From: an uncultured Clostridia bacterium
GTDB lineage: Bacteria > Bacillota > Clostridia > Oscillospirales > Ruminococcaceae
Reading direction: 5' to 3'
Length of the DNA stretch: 8,581 bases
NCBI GenBank assembly: GCA_937891895.1
Contig: CALATN010000108.1
Coordinates: forward strand, 1 to 8,581
Below, piece after piece: positions 1 to 6,364 of the stretch. How positions within the stretch are numbered: position 1 is the stretch's first letter; each line of letters begins with the position of its first letter. A model generated the notes under the pieces. That model worked only from the letters and a program-made list of their open reading frames with translations, made no database searches and had not been told where the DNA came from. The translations under genes and the position numbers were made by a program.

Positions 1-275
1 AAACTCTCGGTGTAAAAATGGAGTATGAGAAGCAGGAAAGCAGCGACAACCGTTTTGATGGCAAGACCTTTGTCCTTACAGGTACACTCCCTACAATGAC
101 CCGTGACGAAGCAAAAGAAATAATCGTCCGTCTTGGAGGAAAAGCCGCAGGCTCTGTTTCAAAAAAGACCAGCTATGTTGTAGCGGGCGAGGACGCAGGA
201 AGCAAGCTTACCAAAGCACAGGAGCTTGGAATTACAATCCTGAGCGAACAGGAATTCCTTGATATGACAAAATAA
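1..275 (+). CDS. ligA: NAD-dependent DNA ligase LigA, C-terminal BRCT fragment (5' end outside window)
   Basis: This is the last ~91 codons of an NAD+-dependent DNA ligase, the enzyme that seals nicks in duplex DNA during replication and repair. Only the BRCT domain is present. The frame is open to the left edge (reading TLGVKM before the first in-window ATG at 18), so that ATG is internal and not a start. Visible BRCT hallmarks are FDGKTFVLTGTL, then a GGK turn, the SVSKKTSYVVAGEDAGSK segment and KAQELGI near the end, which match the LigA C-terminus closely. Family members are usually about 650-670 residues, so more than 85% of the gene lies upstream. The stop is TAA at 273-275 and is followed directly by a strong hairpin terminator. 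The BRCT domain contributes to DNA binding; the adenylation and OB-fold domains cannot be assessed here. Confidence 0.95.
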   Translation, partial: TLGVKMEYEKQESSDNRFDGKTFVLTGTLPTMTRDEAKEIIVRLGGKAAGSVSKKTSYVVAGEDAGSKLTKAQELGITILSEQEFLDMTK

Positions 276-318
276 AAAATCCGTACCACTTAAATTGAGT
301 GGTACGGATTTTGTTTTT
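276..318. terminator. Bidirectional intrinsic terminator between ligA and the pspC-domain gene
   Basis: A perfect 15-bp inverted repeat (276-290 pairing with 298-312) has a 7-nt loop. On the plus strand it is followed by TTTTGTTTTT, a good U-tract for ending ligA. On the minus strand the same stem is followed by a T-rich run (ATTTTTTATTTTG), so it can also end the opposing cluster, whose last stop codon is at 317-319. It starts immediately after the ligA stop. The structure is seen directly; the function is inferred from the standard form of rho-independent terminators. Confidence 0.93.
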
Positions 319-508
319 ACAGTTTTACATCTGCGTCACTCGGCATAATCAGTGCAGCAATTATATAAGCTGCAATTCCAAATCCCGAAAGACAAAGAAC
401 AGCCCAGATAAGTCTTACAACCGTTGTATCAATGTTAAGGTAGCGTGCAACACCTGAGCATACACCGCAAATTTTTCTGTCAGCTTCACATTTCATAAGT
501 TTATTCAT
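317..508 (-). CDS. PspC-domain small membrane protein
   Basis: A 63-residue protein made almost entirely of one PspC domain (phage shock protein C family). The N-terminal part has the family pattern ADRKICGVCSGVARYLNID, followed by VVRLIWAVL and one hydrophobic membrane segment ending IAALIMP, then a short charged tail. PspC-domain proteins sit in the cytoplasmic membrane and act in envelope-stress sensing, often as partners or regulators of other membrane proteins. Start choice: an ATG at 514 overlaps the upstream stop as ATGA, but the GGAGG at 516-520 is only 1 nt from it. The ATG at 508 sits 7 nt from GGAGG and is preferred; using 514 would add two residues. It is the last gene of the padR cluster, where the same DNA would couple its translation to the DUF4097 gene. 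Confidence 0.88.
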   Translation of the reverse strand: MNKLMKCEADRKICGVCSGVARYLNIDTTVVRLIWAVLCLSGFGIAAYIIAALIMPSDADVKL

Positions 509-510
509 AA

Positions 511-1398
511 TCATTCCTCCACAAAATCAATATTACATTCGCCTAAATCAAGATTGATGTTTATTTTTCCAATAGGATTTACAGGTTCAACACTGTCATT
601 TGTTTTTTCACCATTATCAGTAATTATTGTTGTAATAGCAAGTTCACTCTTATAAGGAACACCGTCAACATTTACTGCGCCCAAATCATTGTTTATTTCG
701 AGCTCATAATCAGAACGTTTACCAAGAAGTGACATACTGATCTCACCGAAATCAAGGTTGATATCATTTTCACCTGTAAGCTTACATTCCTCGAAAATCA
801 TTTCACCCGCGTCCATATTTACTTCAGAATTGTTCAATACACTGTTATTGAAAGTACATTCGCCTGCATTGATAGTGATATCAGAATCTGAAATTGCTGA
901 AACATTGTTGAATACAGCTTCACCAGCGTCCATTTCAATAATCAATTTATCAGCAACAATATCATCCGCATAAAATTCACCTGCGTTAAGTTCAAGCTTA
1001 ACCTCATTAAAATGACGTTCAGGAATAGTTACAGTAACTACCGCAGCAACATCATTAAAATTCATAAATGGCATAGATGCAGTATTTTCAATTTTCAGAC
1101 GGTTATCTGAAATCTCCCAGCCGATTGTGCTAAGATTTGTTTCAACAGTAAAGCTTTCACCTTTTACAACCGTAAATACACCTGCATCAGCTGAAAAATC
1201 AAGGGAAGTAATCTCTTGAGTTTCTTCAATAGACATAATAGACATTTCTGCATCTATGAATTGGGGAGCAGAAGATGAAGGTCCAATTGATATGCCATTA
1301 AGATTTATTCCGTTCATAGCAAGAGTTGCTATTCCTATACCGCCAATAACACAAAATATTATACCAGTAATAAATAAGCTAAGACATTTCTTCAGCAT
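511..1398 (-). CDS. Membrane-anchored DUF4097-type beta-strand repeat protein
   Basis: A 295-residue protein with an N-terminal hydrophobic segment (about residues 5-28, after MLKKC), which is probably a membrane anchor or uncleaved signal, followed by an all-beta repeat region. Eight short motifs of the form x(D/N)AGE or xDxGE recur near residues 69, 136, 155, 175, 194, 214, 236 and 282. The central ones are 19-22 residues apart, as expected for rungs of a beta-solenoid. This matches the DUF4097 (LiaG-like, adhesin-like beta repeat) family found next to HAAS and PspC proteins in Firmicutes. Its start overlaps the stop of the HAAS gene by one base (TAATG), and an AGGAGG-type ribosome site at 1407-1412 lies within that gene. 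Function is unknown; an extracytoplasmic sensing or cell-envelope role is inferred from the anchor and its neighbours. Confidence 0.85.
   Translation of the reverse strand: MLKKCLSLFITGIIFCVIGGIGIATLAMNGINLNGISIGPSSSAPQFIDAEMSIMSIEETQEITSLDFSADAGVFTVVKGESFTVETNLSTIGWEISDNRLKIENTASMPFMNFNDVAAVVTVTIPERHFNEVKLELNAGEFYADDIVADKLIIEMDAGEAVFNNVSAISDSDITINAGECTFNNSVLNNSEVNMDAGEMIFEECKLTGENDINLDFGEISMSLLGKRSDYELEINNDLGAVNVDGVPYKSELAITTIITDNGEKTNDSVEPVNPIGKININLDLGECNIDFVEE
516..520 (-). promoter_or_regulatory. Ribosome binding site that decides the PspC start
   Basis: GGAGG on the minus strand lies 7 nt upstream of the ATG at 508 but only 1 nt from the ATG at 514. The spacing favours 508. It lies inside the last codons of the upstream DUF4097 gene, so the two genes are probably translationally coupled. 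Confidence 0.75.
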
Positions 1399-2198
1399 TA
1401 TTCAGCCCTCCTTTTTCTGAAAAGGTTTCGTATACCCTTGAAAGTAAAAGGCACAAGCTTGAAGAAGAAGGCAAGGGATGCGGAAAGCAATACCATTCCA
1501 ATGCCTGCAGAAAGCAGTGAAGCACAAATAAATCCAACACCATTTGCTATTGAAGCAGGCATCTGGATAATACCTGTAAACAGTAAAATAATTGCTGCAA
1601 TAAAGCAAACTGCTGAAACTATGCCGAATACAAACATTACAACAAAGATTGCAAAAATGACTGATATCAATGCAATACCAAGCGGAATACCAAAAAGTAT
1701 ACCCAACACTATGAGCAGTACCAGTACACCTGTATCCATAGATTTCTTTGGTGAATCTATTTTTTCTGCGGTATTTTTTATGTAATCATCATCAAACATT
1801 CCCGATTGATTGTTGTCAGGTAATACATCCTGTTCCATACTTGCAGTATTCTGAGCAATACCACTCGGCATAATATCCTCTTCAACAGCTTCCTGTGTTT
1901 TTTCTTCAAAAGCATCAGGCTTTCTTAATGAAGCAAACACGCTTGTGTTATTCTGGGGCATTGGCTTGCTTTCCTTATACTGGAGATAAACTGTACTCTT
2001 TGAATATAAAGAAGTTTCACCAATAATACTCCTTGCAAGATTAAACGGTTTACCTAAATCAGCAATAACAGCTTGTTCGTTTTCAGGACCGGCCTCATCG
2101 AAATATTCTTCATAGAATTTAACCGCCATATCACGTTCTTCCTTAGGAAGCGATATCAGATGAGATGTAAGTTCTGACAGATATTCAGAACGAGTCAT
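1398..2198 (-). CDS. HAAS (DUF1700) domain multi-pass membrane protein
   Basis: A 266-residue protein in three parts. Residues 1-62 are a HAAS/DUF1700 domain: the MTRSEYLSEL start, LPKEERDMAVKFYEEYFDEA and DLGKPFNLARSII are characteristic. Residues 63-153 form a polar, acidic, probably disordered linker. Residues ~156-250 are strongly hydrophobic and hold about three or four membrane helices, ending in a basic tail (KGIRNLFRKRRAE) that is probably cytoplasmic. HAAS domains are small helical cytosolic modules encoded beside PadR regulators and are thought to pass signals between membrane proteins and the regulator. The ATG overlaps the padR stop by four bases (ATGA), with a GGGGG ribosome site at 2206-2210, so translation is coupled to padR. 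The exact signal is unknown. Confidence 0.88.
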   Translation of the reverse strand: MTRSEYLSELTSHLISLPKEERDMAVKFYEEYFDEAGPENEQAVIADLGKPFNLARSIIGETSLYSKSTVYLQYKESKPMPQNNTSVFASLRKPDAFEEKTQEAVEEDIMPSGIAQNTASMEQDVLPDNNQSGMFDDDYIKNTAEKIDSPKKSMDTGVLVLLIVLGILFGIPLGIALISVIFAIFVVMFVFGIVSAVCFIAAIILLFTGIIQMPASIANGVGFICASLLSAGIGMVLLSASLAFFFKLVPFTFKGIRNLFRKRRAE

Positions 2199-2524
2199 AA
2201 ATTAACCCCCTTGTCTGTTTGCTCAGAAATGAGTGTATTGATTTTTTCCTTATAAATCACCCATTCATCACGATAAACCTTGAGCTGTTCCTTACCTTTT
2301 TCAGTAATCTGATAGTAACGTCTGTTTCTTCCCAGATATTCCTGATCATAGCTTGTAAGCAGTTCATTTTTCATAAGTCTTCTCAATACAGGATAAAGCG
2401 TAGATTCTGACATTTCCATAGCACTACGGATTTCCTGTGTAATCTTATATCCGTATGTGTCCTCTTTGGAGACAACGGAAAGCACAAGTGCGTCAAGTAA
2501 AGCCGCACTAACCGGAAAAACCAT
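2195..2524 (-). CDS. PadR-family transcriptional regulator
   Basis: A 109-residue winged-helix regulator of the short PadR type. Visible signatures are the N-terminal helix with DTYGYKITQEI (residues 22-32), the recognition region STLYPVLRRLMKNELL (41-56), and the wing with GRNRRYYQITEKGKEQL (65-81), followed by a short C-terminal helix used for dimerisation in the family. PadR proteins are usually repressors, and many control their own operon. Here the promoter is overlapped by nested palindromes, which fits autoregulation. The ATG at 2524 has a strong AAAGGAGG ribosome site (2531-2538) at good spacing. It is the first gene of a coupled four-gene cluster (padR-HAAS-DUF4097-pspC). The ligand or signal cannot be read from sequence. 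Confidence 0.93.
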   Translation of the reverse strand: MVFPVSAALLDALVLSVVSKEDTYGYKITQEIRSAMEMSESTLYPVLRRLMKNELLTSYDQEYLGRNRRYYQITEKGKEQLKVYRDEWVIYKEKINTLISEQTDKGVNL

Positions 2525-2551
2525 AATAGTCCTCCTTTATTTTGGTTTCTG

Positions 2552-2577
2552 TAGTATATTATATACTATATAATATA
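2552..2577. promoter_or_regulatory. Probable PadR operator: two overlapping perfect palindromes
   Basis: Two perfect inverted repeats overlap. The first is TAGTATAT-T-ATATACTA (2552-2568; 8-1-8). The second has arms TATATTATATA and TATATAATATA around a single C (2555-2577; 11-1-11). Together they cover the whole -10 box and most of the spacer, so a dimer bound here would block RNA polymerase. The palindromes are seen directly. Assigning them to the adjacent PadR protein is inference, based on the common autoregulation in this family. Confidence 0.72.
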
Positions 2578-2586
2578 ATTTGTCAA
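2558..2586 (-). promoter_or_regulatory. Consensus sigma-A promoter of the padR cluster
   Basis: On the minus strand, TTGACA (2586-2581) and TATAAT (2563-2558) are separated by exactly 17 bases, a perfect match to the housekeeping consensus. Transcription would start near 2551, giving a leader of ~27 nt with the padR ribosome site at 2531-2538. Such a strong promoter suggests that the palindromes over it keep it repressed. The -35 lies 15 bp past the end of the ABC-F gene, with no terminator between, so readthrough from that gene is also possible. Confidence 0.9.
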
Positions 2587-2601
2587 CCCATATTTTAAAA
2601 T

Positions 2602-4566
2602 TTATTGCAATTCATCTGATAAAATTACCCATTCATCCTCATATTCTGAGCAAAGCTGCTTTATTTCTTCAAGTTTTGCACATTTTTCCTGCATAAGCTC
2701 ATAATCAGAACATACCTCTGGGGCAGCAAGTTCCTCCTGAATAACAGACATTTCTGTTTCAAGGCGTTCGATTTCGCCCTCAAGCTCTTTAATGCGATTT
2801 CTTTTCTTGGCATCAGCAGCACGTTGTTCTTTGGAACGATAAGCCTTGATTTTTTTCTCTTCAGCAATCTGCTTGGCCTTTTCCTGCTTTTCACGTTCTG
2901 CAATCGCTTCTTCAGCAGCTTCCTTTTCACGTTTTACAGCAATATAATCATCAAATCCGCCGTTGTAGCTTTCAACGGAATTTTCTGTAATTTCAATTAT
3001 TCTTGTAGAAAGCTTATTAAGCAAATAACGGTCGTGAGAAACAAATATAATAGTACCGTCAAAAGCACATAAAGCTTCCTCAAGAACTTCCTTTGTATCA
3101 ATATCAAGATGGTTAGTCGGTTCGTCAAGAATAAGAACATTTCCGCGTTCCAGCATCATAATTGCAAAACAAAGCTTAGCACGTTCACCGCCGCTGATAA
3201 CACCTACCTGCTTAAATACATTTTCACCTACAAGTCTTACACAACCAAGCAACGAACGTATTTCACAATCAGACATTGTGCGATAACGTGAGTGAACCTC
3301 ATCCATAACTGTCTTATTAAGATCAAGATGAGCATTTTCCTGATCAAAATATGAAATCTTAACATTCTTTGTCCATTCAATAATGCCATGGGAACAGGGG
3401 AGTTTACGCTGAATGATTTTAAGCAACGTAGATTTACCGATACCATTAGAACCTATAACAGCAAGCTTTTCTCCACGCTTCACATCAAAAGAAAGCGACT
3501 CAACTAAAGTTTTTCTATCCGTACCTGAACCAACAGAAATGTCAATATCCTTTACAGTCAGTAAATCCGTTGGGGGAGTAATATCATATTCAAATTTAAT
3601 CTTTGCTGACTTTTCATAAAGTACCGGCTTTTCAATCAACTCCATAGCCTCAAGTTTTTTTATGCGGCTTTTAGCCATATTTGATGTTGTAGCACGAACA
3701 AGATTACGGTCAACAAAATCCTGAAGCTTTGCAATTTCCTCCTGTTGTGCCTCATATTCTTTAAGCTGACGTGCAACAGCTTCCTGCTTAAGAACTGTAA
3801 ATTTTGAATAATTGCCTTTATAACGTTTCAGTATGCCACGTTCTATTTCACATATAGAAGTAGTAAGCTTATCAAGAAAATAACGGTCATGAGAAACGAT
3901 AAGCAACGCGCCCTTGTACTCCTGTAAGTATTCTTCAAGCCACATAATCGTCTGAAAATCAAGATGATTAGTTGGCTCGTCAAGGATAAGAAGCTTTGGA
4001 TTTTCAAGTAAAAGCTTTGCAAGAGCAAGTCGTGTCTTTTCACCGCCGCTTAATGTAGAAATAATTCTATCATAAGTATCTGTAGGAAATCCCATACCAT
4101 TAAGCACCTTGTTGATATTTACATTTATAAGATATCCATCATTTGCTTCAAAATATGCTGTTTTCTGTGCATACTCCATTGAAATTTTATTGTAGTTATC
4201 CTCATCATTGTGCGAATCCGGCTCAGCCATAAGCTTTTCAAGCTCACGCATACGCTCAGCAATCTCAAGCAAATCAGAAAACACCGAACGCATTTCTTCT
4301 ATAATAGTGCAAGAACGGTCAAGTCCTGAATTTTGCTCCAAAAAACCTATTGTAGTATTCTTTGAAAGAGAAATATGTGCAACATCAGGCTCCTGTTGTG
4401 TTTCAGGGAGCTCTTTACCTGTAATGATTTTCAAAAGGGTAGACTTACCGCAACCATTTATACCAATAAGACCAATTCTGTCATTATCTTCAATTGTAAG
4501 TGCAACGTTTTTCAATACCTGATTACCGTTGTAAAACTTACTTATATTTTCAAGTGAGATAACCAT
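2602..4566 (-). CDS. ABC-F family ATPase (YdiF/Uup-like, ribosome-associated)
   Basis: This protein has two ABC ATPase domains and no membrane helices, the hallmark of ABC-F translation factors, which bind the ribosomal E site and affect the P-site tRNA. Counting from the longer 660-residue start, domain 1 has Walker A GINGCGKS (41-48), signature LSGGE (178-182), Walker B LLILDE (198-203) and SHDR (231-234). A ~100-residue helical linker follows. Domain 2 has GSNGIGKS (378-385), ISGGE (463-467), LILDE (484-488) and SHDR (516-519). Residues ~551-650 form a charged coiled-coil tail typical of the YdiF/Uup group. Start choice: the ATG at 4584 overlaps the GGAGGA (4582-4577), while the ATG at 4566 lies 10 nt after it and gives the usual ABC-F beginning (MVISLENISK), so a 654-residue protein is preferred. 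Antibiotic resistance cannot be concluded; a housekeeping role is more likely. Confidence 0.92.
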   Translation of the reverse strand: MVISLENISKFYNGNQVLKNVALTIEDNDRIGLIGINGCGKSTLLKIITGKELPETQQEPDVAHISLSKNTTIGFLEQNSGLDRSCTIIEEMRSVFSDLLEIAERMRELEKLMAEPDSHNDEDNYNKISMEYAQKTAYFEANDGYLINVNINKVLNGMGFPTDTYDRIISTLSGGEKTRLALAKLLLENPKLLILDEPTNHLDFQTIMWLEEYLQEYKGALLIVSHDRYFLDKLTTSICEIERGILKRYKGNYSKFTVLKQEAVARQLKEYEAQQEEIAKLQDFVDRNLVRATTSNMAKSRIKKLEAMELIEKPVLYEKSAKIKFEYDITPPTDLLTVKDIDISVGSGTDRKTLVESLSFDVKRGEKLAVIGSNGIGKSTLLKIIQRKLPCSHGIIEWTKNVKISYFDQENAHLDLNKTVMDEVHSRYRTMSDCEIRSLLGCVRLVGENVFKQVGVISGGERAKLCFAIMMLERGNVLILDEPTNHLDIDTKEVLEEALCAFDGTIIFVSHDRYLLNKLSTRIIEITENSVESYNGGFDDYIAVKREKEAAEEAIAEREKQEKAKQIAEEKKIKAYRSKEQRAADAKKRNRIKELEGEIERLETEMSVIQEELAAPEVCSDYELMQEKCAKLEEIKQLCSEYEDEWVILSDELQ

Positions 4567-4576
4567 ATAATGATTT

Positions 4577-4582
4577 TCCTCC
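4577..4582 (-). promoter_or_regulatory. Ribosome binding site that decides the ABC-F start
   Basis: GGAGGA on the minus strand begins inside the upstream ATG (4584-4582), so that ATG has no ribosome site of its own. The next ATG (4566) is 10 nt downstream of GGAGGA, slightly long but workable, and matches the family N-terminus. Confidence 0.7.
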
Positions 4583-4608
4583 ATTTCAGTACATAAAAAT
4601 CCATTATA

Positions 4609-4637
4609 ATTATACGAAAAATTAGAATGATTGTCAA
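4609..4637 (-). promoter_or_regulatory. Consensus sigma-A promoter of the ABC-F gene
   Basis: On the minus strand, TTGACA (4637-4632) and TATAAT (4614-4609) are separated by 17 bases, again a perfect consensus. The start would be near 4602, leaving ~36 nt of leader before the ATG at 4566. That is too short for the long attenuator leaders seen at some antibiotic-induced ABC-F resistance genes, so the gene is probably expressed constitutively. Confidence 0.9.
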
Positions 4638-4643
4638 GAAAGC

Positions 4644-4672
4644 TTGTAAATATAACAAATTTATGTTATCAT
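4644..4672 (+). promoter_or_regulatory. Possible weak promoter of the NUDIX gene
   Basis: TTGTAA (4644-4649) and TATCAT (4667-4672) are spaced by 17 bases on the plus strand. The match is imperfect, and the transcript would begin almost at the ribosome site, so support is weak. A 6-bp inverted repeat (ATAACA 4652-4657, TGTTAT 4664-4669) lies within it. The gene starts divergently from ABC-F and must have a promoter in this ~100-bp gap unless it depends on readthrough. Confidence 0.35.
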
Positions 4673-4677
4673 AATAT

Positions 4678-4689
4678 AGGGAAGTGATT
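4678..4689 (+). promoter_or_regulatory. Ribosome binding site that decides the NUDIX start
   Basis: AGGGAAGTGATT resembles the extended anti-16S complement (AGGAGGTGATC) and ends 3 nt before the ATG at 4693. A GTG at 4684 lies within this site and is therefore unlikely to be the start. Confidence 0.65.
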
Positions 4690-4692
4690 ACA

Positions 4693-5229
4693 ATGAAACT
4701 TTTATATGAATTTGATTATAAGGATTATAATCAATGCAGAAAAACATACGAAAGAAATGCTGTACGTGCAATAATTCTAAATGATAATAAAATTGCAATG
4801 GTAAAGAGTGATAAAGAAGGCTATTATAAATTTCCAGGTGGAGGAATGGAAGCAAATGAAAGTCAGATTGATACACTAATTCGTGAAACCCTCGAGGAAA
4901 CAGGTCTCACAATTATTCCTGATACAATAAAGGAATACGGATACACTTGCGAGAAAAGAAAAGGCACCTATGACTTTAATGAAATATTTATTCAAAATTC
5001 ATACTATTATACAGCTGATGTAACAGATAATATTTCTGAAGTATCACTTGATAAATACGAAAAAGTTCTCGGGTATCATCTTGAATATGTTCCTCTTGAA
5101 ATTGCATATGAAGCAGATAGCGAAATCGGCAAAAATTATCATTCTTCATTTATTTTAAGGGAAGCAAAAGTTCTTGAGTTACTTATAAATGAAATAAAGC
5201 AAAACAACAGCACCACAGCTCAAAAATGA
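4693..5229 (+). CDS. NUDIX hydrolase
   Basis: A 178-residue single-domain NUDIX protein, a class that hydrolyses nucleoside diphosphates linked to another group (for example oxidised nucleotides, ADP-ribose or NADH). The complete NUDIX box (G-x5-E-x7-RE-x2-EE-x-G-L) is present at residues 53-75 when counted from GTG 4684, with RETLEETGL holding the metal-binding glutamates. It is preceded by the KFPGG strand typical of the fold. No second domain or membrane segment is seen. The substrate cannot be assigned from the box. The ATG at 4693 is preferred because the in-frame GTG at 4684 lies inside the ribosome site. The gene is markedly AT-rich (hand counts of three 60-base lines gave 20-35% GC) compared with the leu genes, suggesting acquired or fast-evolving DNA. 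Its stop lies in the loop of the terminator hairpin. Confidence 0.9.
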   Translation: MKLLYEFDYKDYNQCRKTYERNAVRAIILNDNKIAMVKSDKEGYYKFPGGGMEANESQIDTLIRETLEETGLTIIPDTIKEYGYTCEKRKGTYDFNEIFIQNSYYYTADVTDNISEVSLDKYEKVLGYHLEYVPLEIAYEADSEIGKNYHSSFILREAKVLELLINEIKQNNSTTAQK

Positions 5230-5250
5230 GTTATGGTGCTGTTGTTTTGT
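5200..5250. terminator. Bidirectional terminator between the NUDIX gene and leuB
   Basis: A long hairpin has a 15-bp perfect stem (5201-5215 with 5234-5248, plus a C-G pair at 5200/5249) and a smaller inner stem CTCA/TGAG around AAAA (5219-5230). The plus-strand right arm ends in GTTGTTTTGTATT. On the minus strand the arm is followed by a T-rich run (GTTTTGCTTTATTTC), so it can end both convergent transcripts. The left arm lies inside the last codons of the NUDIX gene and its TGA (5227-5229) is in the inner stem. Confidence 0.85.
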
Positions 5251-5273
5251 ATTGCAGTATAAGTGAGAAGAAA

Positions 5274-6353
5274 TCAGATTTTAGCAGCAACGAGGTCACC
5301 CATATCGGTGCAGGTAACGCACTTTAGTCCTTCAGCATCAGACATAATATCAGCTGTACGGTAACCTTCTTCAAGAACAGCCGAAACCGCATTTTCAATA
5401 GCATCAGCTTCAGCAGACATATCAAAGGAGTAACGAAGCATCATTGCAACAGAAAGAATTGTAGCAATAGGGTTAGCCTTATTCTGACCTGCAATATCAG
5501 GTGCAGAGCCGTGAATTGGTTCATAAAGTCCAAGTGAAGTTTCGCCGAGAGAAGCAGACGGAATCATACCAAGTGAACCTGTAATCATTGAAGCCTCATC
5601 TGAAAGAATATCACCAAAAAGATTTTCTGTAACCATTACATCAAACTGACCTGGATTTCTTACAAGCTGCATAGCACAGTTGTCAACAAGAATATCATCA
5701 AATTCAACATCAGGATACTCAGCTGCAACCTTGTGAGCAACCTCTCTCCAAAGACGTGAGGAATCAAGAACATTTGCCTTATCAACGGAATGAACCTTTG
5801 AACGACGCTTTCTTGCCATATCAAATGCAACACGGCAAATTCTTTCTACCTCGTAATCAGCATAAGCCATTGAGTCACTTGCGTGCTTGACACCGTCTTC
5901 ATCTGTGTAAGTCTTTCTTTCACCAAAGTAAGCACCGCCGATAAGCTCACGAACAATCACAAGGTCAAGACCGCCATCTGTAATTTCAGTTTTCAGCGGA
6001 CAAGCAGACGCAAGGGGAGCAAGAAGCTTTGCAGGACGAATATTAGCAAAAAGCTTGAGTGCACCTCTGATACCGAGAAGACCGGCTTCAGGACGAAGAT
6101 TACCTGGGAGGTTATCCCATTTCTTGCCGCCTACAGCACCGAGAAGAACGCTGTCAGATTTAAGACAAATATCAATTGTTTCTTGAGGAAGCGGAACACT
6201 TGTAGCATCAATTGCACAACCACCCATAAGTACATCTGTGTAGTTGAATGTGTGTCCAAACTTTTCTCCAACCTTGTCGAGAACTTTAATTGCTTCTGTA
6301 ACAATCTCAGGACCGATACCGTCACCGCGAATAACAGCAATATTCTTGTTCAT
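5274..6353 (-). CDS. leuB: 3-isopropylmalate dehydrogenase
   Basis: This enzyme oxidises and decarboxylates (2R,3S)-3-isopropylmalate with NAD+ to 2-ketoisocaproate, the third step of leucine biosynthesis, in the cytoplasm. At 359 residues it is full length for the family. Key features are GDGIGPEI (10-17), the substrate-binding region with RPEAGLLGIRGALKLFANIRP (87-107), catalytic Y142 in AYFGERK and K192 in VDKANVLD, metal ligands D224, D248 and D252 (VDN, and GDILSDEAS), and the NAD-binding LYEPIHGSAPDIAGQNKANP (276-295). The LeuB-type arginine motif separates it from isocitrate and tartrate dehydrogenases. ATG 6353 has an AAGGGGTG ribosome site that overlaps the leuD stop; the gap to leuD is 11 nt. 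It is the last gene of the leu group and is followed by the shared terminator. Confidence 0.97.
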   Translation of the reverse strand: MNKNIAVIRGDGIGPEIVTEAIKVLDKVGEKFGHTFNYTDVLMGGCAIDATSVPLPQETIDICLKSDSVLLGAVGGKKWDNLPGNLRPEAGLLGIRGALKLFANIRPAKLLAPLASACPLKTEITDGGLDLVIVRELIGGAYFGERKTYTDEDGVKHASDSMAYADYEVERICRVAFDMARKRRSKVHSVDKANVLDSSRLWREVAHKVAAEYPDVEFDDILVDNCAMQLVRNPGQFDVMVTENLFGDILSDEASMITGSLGMIPSASLGETSLGLYEPIHGSAPDIAGQNKANPIATILSVAMMLRYSFDMSAEADAIENAVSAVLEEGYRTADIMSDAEGLKCVTCTDMGDLVAAKI

Positions 6354-6364
6354 AAAAACACCCC

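Noticed and set aside
2525..2601. Intrinsic terminator between the ABC-F gene and padR
   Set aside because: The palindromes here are purely A/T-rich, without a GC stem or a downstream U-run, and they coincide with a consensus promoter, so an operator is the better reading.
4208..4522. Plus-strand ORF opposite the ABC-F N-terminal half
   Set aside because: Serine-rich antisense translation of a conserved ATPase domain with no supporting signals.
4567..4692. Long attenuator or riboswitch leader for the ABC-F gene, as seen with antibiotic-induced resistance proteins
   Set aside because: The consensus promoter leaves only ~36 nt of leader, too short for such a structure, and no leader peptide is visible.
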